Shown: in pieces, positions 22,351 to 35,750 of the stretch
Layout: each line of letters begins with the position of its first letter
Numbering within the stretch: the first letter of the stretch is position 1
Origin: Papaver somniferum
Taxonomy: Eukaryota > Streptophyta > Magnoliopsida > Ranunculales > Papaveraceae
DNA: 64,000 bases
Direction: 5' to 3'
NCBI RefSeq assembly: GCF_003573695.1
Contig: NC_039361.1
Coordinates: 93,682,643 to 93,746,642 of the forward strand
The notes under the pieces: model-generated
Told to the model about the DNA's origin: nothing
The model's input: the letters and a program-made list of their open reading frames with translations, nothing else
The model's database searches: none
Made by a program: the position numbers and the translations under genes

Positions 22351-25300
22351 AAATATCTAAAGAGCTCTGAAAAATCTAAAGAGCTCTGAAAAACTCAAAA
22401 AAACTCTGAAAAGCTTTAAGTTAATTATATTTCGTAGCACTAGTATCTACTTGCCCGGAGATTCGTTATAGCCAACTCTAAGTAACTTAATTCTATATAA
22501 AGAATGATACTAACAAAATTCCCTACAATAATTAAGGTTATCTTTGAATGTTTCCTAAAAACCCTAAAACACTAAAGGCCCTGAAAGAGCTCTGAGAAAC
22601 TCTAAAAAGCACAGGAAGACTCCAAAAAACTTTGAAAAGCTTAAATTTAATAATACTCCGTAGCACTGGGATCTACAAGCTAGGAGATTCGATAAAGAAA
22701 GATAATAATAAATCCCTACAATAGTGAAGATCAACTTTGAATGTTCTCTAATAACCCTTGAAAACTCTAAAAAACCCTGAAAACTCTAAAAAGCCCTAAA
22801 ATATCTAAAGAGTTCTGAAAAATCTAAAGAGCTCTGAAAAACTCTAAAAAGCTCTGAAAAAGCTTTAAGTTAATTATATTTCGTAGCACTAGTATCTTCT
22901 AGCCAGGGGATTCATTAAATCCAACTGAAAGTAACTTAATTCTTTATTCAGAATGATACTAACAAAATTCTTTACAATAATGAAGATTATCTTTGAATGT
23001 TTCCTAAAAACACTAAAGAGCCCTGAAAGAGCTCTGACAAACTCTAAAAAGCTCAGGAAGACTCCAAAAAGCTTTGAAAAGCTTAAATTAAATAATACTC
23101 CGTAGCACTGGGATCTACAAGCTAGGAGATTCGATAAAGAATGATAATAATAAATCCCTATAATAGAGTACGTCAGCTTTGAATGTTCTCTAAAAAGCCT
23201 TGAAAACTCCAAAAAAACCCTGAAAACTCTAAAAAGCCCTAAAATATCTAAAGAGCTCTGAAAAACTCTAAGAATTTCTGAAAAAGCTTAAAGTTAATTA
23301 TATTTCGTAACACTAGTATCTTCTAGCCAGGGGATTCGTTAAAGCCAACTGAAAGTAACTTAATTCTGTACACAGAATGATACTAACAAAATTCTCTACT
23401 ATAATGATGATTATCTTTGAATGTTTCCTAAAAACCCTAAAAACTAAAGATCTCTGAAAGAGCTCTGAGAAACTCTAAAAACCTCAAGAAGACTCCAAAA
23501 AGATTTGAAATGCATAAATTTAATAATACTCTATAGTACTGGGATCTACAGGCTAGGAGATTCGATAAAGAATGATAATAGCGAATCCCTACAGTAGTGA
23601 AGATCAACTTTTAATGTTCTCTAAAAAGCCTTGAAAACTCTAAAAAAAACCCTAAAAACTGTAAAAAGCCCTAAAATATCTAAAGAGCTCTGAAAAATCT
23701 AAAGAGATCTGAAAAATTCTAAAAAGCTCTGAAAAAGCTTTAAGTTAATTATATTTCGTAAAACTAGTATCTACTAGCCAAACTGATTCGTTAAAGCCAA
23801 CTGAAAGTAACTTAATTCTTTATAATGAGTGATACTAACGAAATTCCCTACAATAATGAAGATTATCTTTGGATGTTTCCTAAAAACGCTAAAGAGCCCT
23901 GAAAGAGCTCTGAGAAACTCTAGAAAGCTCCGAAAACTCCAATAAGCTTTGAAAAGCTTAAAATTAATAATACTCTGTAGCACTGGGATCTACAAGCTAG
24001 GATATTCGTTAAAGAATGGTAATAGCAAATCCCTACAATAGTGAAGATCAACTTTGAATGTTCTCTAAAAACCCATGAAAACTCTAAAAAACCCTGAAAA
24101 CTGTAAAAATCCCTAAAATATCTAAAGAGCTCTGAAAAATCTAAAGAGATCTTAAAAACTCTAAAAATCTCTAAAAAAACCTTTAAGTTAATTGTATTTC
24201 GTAGCACTAGTATCTGCTAGCCAGAAGGATTCGTTAAAGCCAACTGAAAGTAACTTAATTCTTTATAATGAATAATACTAACAAAATTCCCTACAATAAT
24301 GAAGATTATTCTTACTATGTTTCCTAAAAACCCTAAAAACGCTAAAGAGCCCTGAAAGAGCTCCGAGAAACAATAAAAAGCTCAGGAAAACTCCAATAAG
24401 CTTTCAAAAGCTTAAAATTAATAATACTCCGTAGCACTGGGATCTACAAGCTAGGATATTCGTTAAAGAATGATAATAACAAATCCCTACAATAGTGAAG
24501 ATCAACTTTGAATGTACTATAAAAAGCGTTGAAAACTCTAAAAAACCCTGAAAACTCTAAAAATCCCGAAAATATCTTAAGAGCTCTGAAATACTCTAAA
24601 AAGCTCTGAAAATATTTAAGTTAATTATATTTCGTAGCACTAGTATCTACTAGCCAGGGGATTCGTTAAAGCCAACTAAAAGTAACTTAATTCTTTATAA
24701 AGAATGATACTAACAAAATTCCCTAAAATAATGAAGGTTATCTTTGAATGTTTCCTAAAAACTCTAAAAACACTAAAGAGCCCTGATAGAGCTCTGAGAA
24801 ACTCTAAATAGCTCAGGAAGACTCCAAAAAGCTTTGAAAAGCTTAAATTTAATAATACTCCGTAGCTCTGGGATCTAAAACCTAGGAGATTCGATAATGA
24901 ATGATAATAATAAATCCTTACAATAGTGTAGATCAACTTTGAATGTTCTCTAAAAAAGCGTTGAAAACTCTAAAAAAACCCCGAAAACTCTAAAAAGCCC
25001 TAAAATATCTAAAGAGCTCTGAAAAATCTAAAGTGCTCTGAAAAACTCTAAAAAGCTCTGAAAAATCTTTAAGTTAATTATATTTTGTAGCACTAGTATC
25101 TACTAGCCAGGGGATTCGTTAAAGCCAACTGAAAGTAACTTAATTCTTTATAATGAATGATACTAAATTAATTCCCTACAATAATGAAGATTATCTTTGG
25201 ATGTTTCATAAAAACCTAAAAACACTAAAAGATCCCTGAAAGAGCTCTGAGAAACTCTAGGAACCTCAGGAAGACTCCAATAAGCGTAAATTTAACAATT

Positions 25301-26072
25301 CTCCGTAGCACGGGGATCTACAAGCTAGGGTATTCGTTAAAGTTGATAATATTAAATCCCTACAATAGTGAAGATCAACTTTGAATGTTCCCTAAAAAGC
25401 GTTGAAAAATCTAAAGAGCTCTGAAAATCTCTAAAAATCTCTGAAAAAGCTTTAAGTTAATTATATTTCGTAGCACTAGTATCTTCTATCCAGGGGATTC
25501 GTTAAAGCCAACTGAAAGTAACTTAATTATTAATACAAAATGATACTAAAAAAATTCTCTATAATAATGAAGATTATCTTTGAATGTTTCCTAAAAACCC
25601 TAAAAACTAAAGAGCCCTGAAAGAGCTCTGAGAAACTCTATAAATCTCAAGAAGACTCCAAAAATATTTGAAAAGCTTAAATTTAATAATACTCCGTAGT
25701 AATGGGATCTACAAGCTAGGATATTCGATAAAGAATGTTAATAGCAAATCCCTACAATAGTGAAGATCAACTTTGAATGTTCTCTAAAAAGGCTTAAAAA
25801 CTCTAAAAAAACTCTCTAAAAAGCCCTAAAATTTCTAAAGATTTCTGAAAAATCTAAAGAGCTCTGAAAAACTCTAAAAAACTCTGAAAAAGCTTTAAGT
25901 TAATTATATTTCGTAGCACTAGTATCTACTTGCCAGGAGATTCGTTATAGACAACTAAGAGTAACTTAATTCTTTATAAAGAATGATACTAACAAAATTC
26001 CCTACAATAATGAAGGTTATCTTTGAATGCTTCCTAAAAACCCTAAAACACTAAAGAGCCCTGTAAGAGCTC
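22351..26072 (+). repeat. Satellite array, mixed dimers
   Basis: About eight dimers without an obvious short HOR. It contains 'tagccaaactgattcg' (23.776 kb, also at 30.25 and 39.64 kb) and a third landmark copy at 25.1-25.78 kb (25310 'acggggatctacaagc'). Part of it (22.06-23.8 kb) is colinear with 26.88-30.25 kb in variant order. No gene is seen. Confidence 0.93.
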
Positions 26073-27681
26073 TGAGAAACTCTAAAAAGCACACGAAGAC
26101 TACAAAAAGCTTTGAAAAGCTTAAATTTAATAATCCTCCGTAGCACTGGGATCTACAAGCTAGGAGATTTGATAAAGAATGATAACAATAAATCCGTACA
26201 ATAGTGAAGATCAACTTTGAATGTTCTCAAAAAATCCTTGAAAACTCTAAAAAACCCTGGAAACTCTAAAAAGCCCTAAAATTTCTAAAGAGTTCTGAAA
26301 AATCTAAAGAGCTCTGAAAAACTCTAAAAAACTCTGAAAAAGCTTTACGTTAATTATATTTCGTAGCACTAGTATCTTATAGCCAGAGGATTCCTTAAAG
26401 CCAATTAAAAGTAATTCTTTATACAGAATGATACTAACAAAATTCTCTACAATAATGAAGATTATCTTTGAATGTTTCCTAAAAACCCTAAAAACTAACG
26501 ATCCTTGAAAGAGCTCTGAGAAACTCTAAAAAGCTCAAGAAGACTCCAAAAAGATTTGAAAAGCTTAAATTTAATAATACGATGTAGTACTGGGATCTAC
26601 AAGCTAGGAGATTCGATAAAGAATGATAATAGTAAATCCCTACAATAGTGAATATCAACTTTGAATGTTCTCTAAAAAGCCTTGAAAACTCTAAAAAACC
26701 CTGAAAGCTGTAAAAAGCCCAAAAATATCTATAGAGCTCTCAAAAATCTAAAGAGATCTGAAAAACTCTAAAAAGCTCTGAAAAAGCTTTAAGTTAATTA
26801 TATTTCGTAAAACTAGTATCTACTAGCCAGACTGATTCGTTAAAGCCAACTGAAAGTAACTTAATTCTTTATAAAGAATATTACTAAATTAATTCCCTAC
26901 AATAATGAAGATTTTCTTTTGATGTTTCATAAAAACCTAAAAACACTAAAGAACCCTGAAAGAGCTCTGAGAAACTCAAAAAACTCAGGAAGACTCCAAT
27001 AAGCTTTGAAAAGCTTAAATTTAACAATACTACGTAGCACTGGGATCTACAAGCTAGGAGATTCTTTAAAGAATGATAATAACCAATCTTTACAATAGTG
27101 AAGATCAACTTTGAATGTTCGCTAAAAAGCCTTGAAACTCTAAAAAAACCCTGAAATCTCTAAACACCCCTAAAATATTTAAAGAGCTCTGAAAAATCTA
27201 AAGAGCTCTAAAAAACTCTGAAAAGCTTTAAGTTAATTATATTTCGTAGCACTAGTATCTACTTGCTAGGAGATTCGTCATAGCCAACTAAAAGTAACTT
27301 AATTCTTTATAAAAAATGTTACTAACAAAATTCCCTACAATAATGAAGGTTATCTTTGAATGTTTCCTAAAAACCCTAAAACACTAAAGAGACCTGAAGA
27401 GCTCTGAGAAACTCTAAAAAGCACAGGAAGACTCCAAAAAACTTTGAAAATCTTAACTTTAATAATACTCCTTAGCACTGGGATCTACAAGCTAGGAGAT
27501 TCGATAAAGAAAGATAATAATAAATCCCTATAATAGTGTAGGTCAGCTTTGAATGTTCTCTAAAAAGCGTTGAAAACTCTAAAAAACCCTGAAAACTCTA
27601 AAAAGCCTTAAAATATCTAAAGAGCTCTAAAAAACTCTAAAAATTTCTGAAAAAGCTTTATGTTAATTATATTTCGTAACA

Positions 27682-29150
27682 CTAGTATCTTCTAGCCAGG
27701 GGATTCGTTAAAGCCAACTGAAAGTAACTTAATTCTTTATACAGAATGATACTAACAAAATTCCCTACAATAATGAAGATTATCTTTGGATGTTTCCTAA
27801 AAACTCTAAAAACACTAAAGAGCCCTGAAAGAGCTCTGAGAAACTCTAAAAAGCACAGGAAGACTCCAAAAAGCTTTGAAAAACTTAAATTTAATGATAC
27901 TCCGTAGCACTGGGATCTACAAGCTAGGAGATTCGATAAAAAATGACAATTACAAATCCCTCCGATAGTGAAGATCAACTTTGAATGTTCTCTAAAAAGC
28001 GTTGAAAACTCTAAAAAAACCCTGAAAACTCTAAAAATCCCTAAAATATCTAAAGAGCTCTAAAAATCTCTGAAAAAGCTTTAAGTTAATTATATTTCGT
28101 AGCACTAGTATCTACTAGCCAGGGATTCGTTAAAGCCAACTAAAAGTAACTTAATTCTTTATAAAGAATGATACTAACAAAATTCCCTACAATAATGAAG
28201 CTTATCTTTGAATGTTTCCTGAAAACCCTAAAAACACTAACGAGCCCTGAAAGAGCTCTGAGAAACTCTAAAAAGCTGAGGAAGACTCAAAAAAGCTTTG
28301 AAAAGCTTAAATTTAATAATACTCCGTAGCACTGGGATCTACAAGCTAGGAGATTCGATAAAGAATGGTAATAATAAATCCCTATAATAGTGTAGGTCAG
28401 CTTTGAATGTTCTCTAAAAAGCGTTGAAAACTCTAAAAAACCCTGAAAACTCTAAAAAGCCCTAAAATATCTAAAGAGCTCTGAAAAACTCTAAAAATTT
28501 CTGAAAAAGCTTTAAGTTAATTATATTTCGTAACACTAGTATCTTCTAGCCAGGGGATTCGTTAAAGCCAACTGAAAGTAACTTAATTCTTTATACAGAA
28601 TGATACTAACAAAATTCCCTACAATAATGAAGATTATCTTTGGATGTTTCCTAAAAACTCTAAAAACACTAAAGAGCCCTGAAAGAGCTCTGAGAAACTC
28701 TAAAAAGCACAGGAAGACTCCAAAAAGCTTTGAAAAACTTAAATTTAATGATACTCCGTAGCACTGGGATCTACAAGCTAGGAGATTCGATAAAAAATGA
28801 CAATTACAAATCCCTCCGATAGTGAAGATCAACTTTGAATGTTCTCTAAAAAGCGTTGAAAACTCTAAAAAAACCCTAAAAACTCTAAAAATCCCTAAAA
28901 TATCTAAAGAGCTCTGAAAAATCTAAAGAGCTCTAAAAATCTCTGAAAAAGCTTTAAGTTAATTATATTTCGTAGCACTAGTATTTACTAGCCAGGGATT
29001 CGTTAAAGCCAACTAAAAGTAACTTAATTCTTTATAAAGAATGATACTAACAAAATTCCCTACAATAATGAAGCTTATCTTTGAATGTTTCCTGAAAACC
29101 CTAAAAACACTAACGAGCCCTGAAAGAGCTCTGAGAAACTCTAAAAAGCT
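27682..29150 (+). repeat. 854-bp higher-order repeat
   Basis: Two dimers form a unit that repeats with 854-bp spacing (same B half at 27682 and 28536, nearly identical). The second copy carries about 19 bp more in its A-tract block near 28.92 kb ('gaaaaatctaaagagctct'). A third copy starts after 29.0 kb but is cut by the gaps. Copy B of the segmental duplication has one such unit at 38.73 kb. Confidence 0.85.
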
Positions 29151-29160
29151 NNNNNNNNNN
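29151..29160. other. Assembly gap, 10 N
   Basis: A gap within the 854-bp HOR. Ten N is a common placeholder and the true length is unknown. Confidence 1.
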
Positions 29161-29354
29161 TAATAATAAATCCCTATAATAGTGTAGGTCAGCTTTGAAT
29201 GTTCTCTAAAAAGCGTTGAAAACTCTAAAAAACCCTGAAAACTCTAAAAAGCCCTAAAATATCTAAAGAGCTCTGAAAAACTCTAAAAATTTCTGAAAAA
29301 GCTTTAAGTTAATTATATTTCGTAACACTAGTATCTTCTAGCCAGGGGATTCGT

Positions 29355-29364
29355 NNNNNNNNNN
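29355..29364. other. Assembly gap, 10 N
   Basis: The second gap, 194 bases after the first. The markers around the two gaps ('agggattcg' at 28994 and 29373) are only 379 bp apart instead of about 854-873 bp, so this segment is probably collapsed or misjoined. Confidence 1.
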
Positions 29365-32300
29365 TACTAGCCAGGGATTCGTTAAAGCCAACTAAAAGTA
29401 ACTTAATTCTTTATAAAGAATGATACTAACAAAATTCCCTACAATAATGAAGCTTATCTTTGAATGTTTCCTGAAAACCCTAAAAACACTAACGAGCCCT
29501 GAAAGAGCTCTGAGAAACTCTAAAAAGCTCAGGAAGACTCAAAAAAGCTTTGAAAAGCTTAAATTTAATAATACTCCGTAACACTGGGATCTACAAGCTA
29601 GGAGATTCGATAAAGAATGATAATAATAAATCCCTATAATAGTGTAGGTCAGCTTTGAATGTTCTCTAAAAAGCGTTGAAAACTCTAAAAAACCCTGAAA
29701 ACTCTAAAAAGCCCTAAAATATCTAAAGAGCTCTGAAAAACTCTAAAAATTTCTGAAAAAGCTTTAAGTTAATTATATTTCGTAACACTAGTATCTTCTA
29801 GCCAGGGGATTCGTCAAAGCCAACTGAAAGTAACTTAATTCTTTATACCGAATGATGGTAACAAAATTCTCTACAATAATGAAGATTATCTTTGAATGTT
29901 TCCTAAAAACCCAAAAAACTAAAGAGCCCTGAAAGAGCTCTGAGAAACTCTAAAAACCTCAAGAAGACTCCAAACAGATTTGAAATGAATAAATTTAATA
30001 ATACTCTATAGTACTGGGATCTATCGTCTAGGAAATTCGATAAAGAATGATAATAGCAAATCCCTAAAATAGTGAAGATCAACTTTTAATGTTCTCTAAA
30101 AAGCCTTGAAAACTCTATAAAACCCTGAAAACTGTAAAAATCCCTAAAATATCTAAAGAGCTATGAAAAATCTAAAGAGTTCTGAAAAACTCTAAAAAGC
30201 TCAGAAAAAGCTTTAAGTTAATTATATTTCGCAAAACTAGTATCTACTAGCCAAACTGATTCGTTAAAGCCAACTGAAAGTAACTTACTTCTTTATAAAG
30301 AATGATACTAACAAAACTCCCTACAATAATGAAGGTTATCTTTGAATGTTTCCTAAAAAACCTAAAAACACTAAAGAGCCTTGAAAGAGCTCTGAGAAAC
30401 TCTAAAAAGCTCAGGAAGACTCCAAAAAGCTTTGAAAAGCTTAAATTTAATAATACTCTGTAGCACTGGGATCTACAAGCTAGGAGATTCGATAAAGAAT
30501 GATAATAATAAATCCCTATAATAGTGTAGATCAACTTTGAATGTTCTCTAAAAAGCGTTGAAAACTCTAAAAAAACCTGAAAACTCTAAAAAGCCCTAAA
30601 ATATCTAAAGAGCTCTGAAAAATCTAAAGAGCTCTGAAAAACTCTAAAAAGCTCTGAAAAAGCTTTAAGTTAATTATATGTCGTAGCACTAGTATCTACT
30701 AGCCAGGGGATTCGTTGAAGCCAACTGAAGGTAACTTAATTCTTTATAATGAATGATTCTAAATTAATTCCTTACAATAATGAAGATTATCTTTGGATGT
30801 TTCATAAAAACCTAAAACACTAAAGATCCCTGAAAGAGCTCTGAGAAACTCTAAACAGCACAGGAAGACTCCAAAAAGCTATGAAAAGCTTAAATTTAAT
30901 AATACTCCGTAGCACTGGGATCTATAAGCTAGGAGATTCGATAAACAAAGATAATAAAAAATCCCTCCAATAGTGAAGATCAACTTTGAATGTTCTCTAA
31001 AAAGCGTTGAAAACTCTAAAAACCCTGAAATCTCTAAAAAGCCCTAAAATATCTAAAGAGCTCTAAAAAATCTAAAGAGCTCTGAAAAACCCTAAAAAGC
31101 TCTAAAAAAGCTTTACATTAATTATATTTCGTAGCACAAGTATCTATTAACCAGGGGATTCGTTAAAGCCAACTTAAAGTAACTTAATTCTTTATAATGA
31201 ATGATACTAACGATTCCCTACAATAATGAAGATTATCTTTGGATGTTTCCTAAAAACCCTAAAAACACTAAAGAGCTCTGAGAAACTCTAAAAAGCATAG
31301 GAAGACTCCAAAAACCTTTGAAAAGCTTAAATTTAATCATAATCCGTAGCATTGGGATCTACAAGCTAGGAGATTCGTTAAAGAATGATAATAGCAACTC
31401 CCTCCAATAGTGAAAATCAACTTTGAATGTTCTCTAAAAAGCCTTGAAAACTCTAAAAAAACCTGAAACCTCTAAAATCCCTAAAATATCTAAAGAGTTC
31501 TGAAAAATCTAAAGAGCTCTAAAAAACTCTAAAAAGCACTGAAAAAGCTTTAAGTTAATTATATTTCGTAGCACTAGTATCTACTAGCCAGGGGATTCGT
31601 TAGAGCCAACTGAAAGTAACTTAATTCTTTATAATGAATGATACTAATAAAATTCCCTACAATAATAAAGATTATCTTTCGATGTTTCCCAAAAACCCTA
31701 AAAACACTAAAGAGCCCTGAGAAACTCAAAAAAACTCAAGAAGACTCCAAAAAGCTTTGAAAAGCTTAAATTTAATAATACTCCATAGCACTGGGATCTA
31801 CAAGCTAAGATATTCGATAAAGAATGATAATAACAAATCCCTCAAATAGTGAAAATCAACTTTGAATGTTCTCTAAAAAGCGTTGAAGACTCTAAAAAAC
31901 CCTGTAAACTCTAAAAAGCCCTAAAATATCTAAAGAGCTCTGAAAAACTCTAAAAAGCTCCGAAAAAGTTTTAAGTTAATTCTATTTCGTAGCACTAGTA
32001 TCTACTAGCCAGGGGATTCGTTAAAGCCAACTGAAAGTAACTTAATTCTTTATAATGAATGACACAAACAATTCCCTACAATAATGAAGATTATCTTTGG
32101 ATGTTTCCTAAAAACCCTAAAAACACTAAAGAGCCCTGAAAGAGATCTGGGAAACTCAAAAAAGCTCAGGAAGACTCCAAAAAGCTTTTAAGAGCTTAAA
32201 TTTAATAATACTCGGTAGCACTGGGATCTACAAGCTAGGAGATTCGATAAAGAATGATAATAACAAATCCCTCAAATAGTGAAGATCAACTTCGAATGTT

Positions 32301-32897
32301 CTCTAAAAAGCGTTGAAAACTCTAAAAAACCGTGAAAACTCTAAAAATCCCTAAAATATCTAAGAGCTCTGAAAAATCTAAAGAGCTCTGAAAAACTCTA
32401 AAAAGCTCTGAAAAAGCTTTAAGTTAATTATATTTCGTAGCACTAGTATCCACTAGCCAGGGGATTCGTTAAAGCCAACTGAAAGTAACTTAATTCTTTA
32501 TAATGAATGATACTAACAAAATTCCCTACAATAGTGAAGATTATGTTTGGATATTTCCTAAAAACTCTAAAAACACTAAAGATCCCTAAAAGAGCTCTGA
32601 GAAACTCTAGAAAGCTCAAGAACACTCCAAAAAGCTTTGAAAAGCTTAAATTTAATAATACTCCGTAGCACTGGGATATAAAATCTAGGAGATTCGATAA
32701 AGAATGATGATAACAAATCCCTATAATAGTGTAGATCAACTTTGAATGTTCCCTAAAAATCGTTGAAAAATCTAAAAAACCCTAAAAACCCTGAAAAATC
32801 TAAAGAGCTCTGAAAAACTCTAAAAAGATCTGAAAAAGCTTTAAGTTAATTATATTTTGTAGCACTAGTATCTACTATCCAGGGGATTTGTTAAAGC

Positions 32898-32968
32898 TTC
32901 CCATTTTGTAATTCTTGTAATTACGTTTATTTGCTTCAATAAACCATTTTGACCTAGCAAAAAAAAAA
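32898..32968 (+). mobile_element. LINE 3' tail in satellite, copy 1
   Basis: It starts 'ttcccattttgtaattc', ends 'gacctagc' plus A-run, and matches the last 70 bases of the ORF1-only LINE. The flanks are 'ccaggggatttgttaaagc' before and 'gccaggggattcgttaaagc' after, a target duplication of about 20 bp. Its T-run is interrupted ('tttatttgcttcaata'). Confidence 0.92.
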
Positions 32969-35215
32969 GCCAGGGGATTCGTTAAAGCCAACTGAAAGTA
33001 ACTTAATTCTTTATAATGAAGGATACCAACAAAATTCCCTACAATAATGAAGATTATCTTTGGATGTTTCCCAAAAACCCTAAAAACACTAAAGAGCCCT
33101 GAAAGAGCTCTGAGAAACTCAAAAAAGTTCAGGAAGACTCCAAAAAGCTTTGTAAAGCTTAAATTTAACAATACTACGTAGCACTGAGATCAACAAGCTA
33201 GGAGATTCGATAAAGAATGATAATAACAAATCTCTCAAATAGTGGGAATAAACTTTGAATGTTCTCTAAAAACCGTTGAAAACTCTAAAAAACCCTGAAA
33301 ACTCTAAAAAGCCCTAAAATATCTAAAGAGCTCTGAAAAATTTAAAGAGCTCCGAAAAACTCTAAAAAGCTCTGAAAAAGCTTTAAGTTAATTATATTTG
33401 GTAGTACTAGTATCTACTAGCCAGGAGATTCGTTAAAGCCAACTGAAAGTAACTTAATTATTTATAATGAATGATACTAACAATTCCCTACAATAATGAA
33501 GATTATCTTTGGATGTTTCTTAAAAACCCTAAAAACACTAAAGAGCCCTGAAAGAGCTCTGAGAAACTCTAAAAAGCATAGGAAGACTCCAAAAAGTTTT
33601 GAAAAACTTAAATTTAATAATAATCCGTAGCACTGGGATCTACAAGCTAGGAGATTCGATAAAGAATGATAATAACAAATCCCTCCAATAGTGAAGATCA
33701 ACTTTGAATGTTCTCTAAAAAGCTTTGAAAACTCTAAAACCCTGAAATCTCTAAAATGCCCTAAAATATCTAAAGAGCTCTGAAAAATCTAAAGAGCTCT
33801 GAAAAACTCTAAAAAGCTCAAAAAAGCTTTACGTTAATTATATTTCGTAGCACAAGTATCTATTAACCGGGGGATTTGTTAAAGCCAACTTAAAGTAACT
33901 TAATTCTTTATAATGAATGATACTAACAATTCCCTACAATAATGAAGATTATCTTTGGATGTTTCCTAAAACCCCTAAAAACACTAAAGAGCTCTGAGAA
34001 ACTCTAAAAAGCATAGGAAGACTCCAAAAACCTTTGAAAAGCTTAAATTTAATTATAATCCGTAGCATTGGGATCTACAATCTAGGAGATTCATTAAAGA
34101 ATGATAATACCAACTCCGTCCAATAGTGAAAATCAACTTTGAATGTTCTCTAAAAAGCTTTGAAAACTGTAAAAAACCCTGAAACCTCTAAAAATCCCTA
34201 AAATATCTAAGGAGCTCTGAAAAATCTAAAGAGCTCTAAAAAACTCTAAAAAGCTGTGAAAAAGCTTTAAGTTAATTATATTTCGTAGCACTAGTATCTA
34301 CTAGCCAGGGGATTCGTTAGAGCCAACTGAAAGTAACTTAATTCTTTATAATGAATGATCCTAATAAAATTCCCTACAATAATAAAGATTATCTTTCGAT
34401 GTTTCCCAAAAACCCTAAAAACACTAAAGAGCCTTGAGAAACTCAAAAAAACTCAAGAAGACTCCAAAAAGCTTTGAAAAGCTTAAATTTAATAATACTC
34501 CGTAGCACTGGGATCTACAAGCTAGGAGATTCGATAAAGAATGATAATAACAAATCCCTCAAATAGTGAAAATCAACTTCGAATGTTCTCTAAAAACCGT
34601 TGAAAACTCTAAAAAACCCTGAAAACTCTAAAAATCCCTAAAATATCTAAAGAGCTCTGAAAAATCTAAAGAGCTCTGAAAAACTCTAAAAAGCTCTGAA
34701 AAAGCTTTAAGTTAATTATATTTCGTAGCACTAGTATCCACTAGCCAGGGGATTCGTTAAAGCTAACTGAAATTAACTTAATTCTTTATAATGAATGATA
34801 CTAACAAAATTCCCTAAAAATAATGAAGATTATGTTTGGATGTTTCCTAAAAACTCTAAAAACACTAAAGATCCCTAAAAGAGCTCTGAGAAACTCTAGA
34901 AAGCTCACGAAGACTCCAAAAAGCTATGAAAAGCTTAAATTTAATAATACTCCGTAGCACTGGGATCTAAAATCTAGGAGATTCGATAAAGAATGATGAT
35001 AACAAATCCTTCCAATAGTGATGATCAACTTTTAATGTTCTCTAAAAAGCGTTGAAAACTCTAATAACCCTGAAAACTCTAAAAAGCCCTAAAATATCTA
35101 AAGAGCTCTGAAAAATCTAAAGAGCTCTGAAAAACTCTAAAAAGCTTTGAAAAAGCTTTAAGTTAATTATATTTCGTAGCACTAAAATCTACTATCCAGG
35201 GGATTTGTTAAAGCC

Positions 35216-35288
35216 TCCCATTTTGTAATTCTTGTAATTACGTTTTTTTGCTTTAATAAACCATTTTGACCTAGCAAAAAAAAAAAAA
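35216..35288 (+). mobile_element. LINE 3' tail in satellite, copy 2
   Basis: Same tail, same site and same left-flank variant ('tatccagg', 'gatttg') as the copy at 32.9 kb, with 14 A residues. It lies 2.32 kb from the previous copy. Confidence 0.92.
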
Positions 35289-35750
35289 GCCAGGGGATTC
35301 GTTAAAGCCAACTTAAAGTAACTTAATTCTTTATAATGAAGGATACTAAAAAAATTCCCTACAATAATGAATATTATCTTTGGATGTTTTCCAAAAACCC
35401 TAAAAACACTAAAGAGCACTGAAAGAGCTCTGAGAAACTCAAAAAAGTTAAGGAAGACTCCAAAAAGCTTTGAAAAACTTTAATTTAATAATACTCCGTA
35501 GCACTTGGATCTACAATCTAGAAGATTCGATAAAGAATGATAATAAAAAATCCCTCCAATAGTGAAGATCAACTTTGAATGTTTCCTAAAAAGCGTTGAA
35601 AACTCTAAAAAACCCTGAATACTCTAGAAAGCCCTAAAATATCTAAAGAGCAATGAAAAACTCTAAAAAGCTCTGAAAAAGCTTTAAGTTAATTATATTT
35701 CGTAGCACTAGTATCTTCTAGCCCGGGGATTCGTTAAAGCCAACTGAAAG

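Larger units (their letters stand above)
26073..35750 (+). repeat. Segmental duplication of the satellite, copy A
   Basis: Colinear with 37165-45120. The distance between matching points falls in steps: about 11,092 bp at 26.1 kb, 11,047 at 27.7 kb, 10,193 at 28.5 kb, 9,385 at 30.2 kb, and 8,937-8,940 from 32.4 to 35.4 kb, then 9,399 at 35.5 kb. Most steps match whole repeat units (854, about 450) and one is a 45-bp loss in copy B near 37.997 kb. This copy includes two LINE-tail units (32.9, 35.2 kb) and the two 10-N gaps, so sizes around 29.1-29.4 kb are unreliable. Confidence 0.85.

Noticed and set aside
33040..33110. Telomere-like sequence ('aaccctaaaaac')
   Set aside because: It resembles the plant CCCTAAA repeat but is part of the satellite's A-tract block, never runs as perfect 7-bp units, and recurs once per half-unit.
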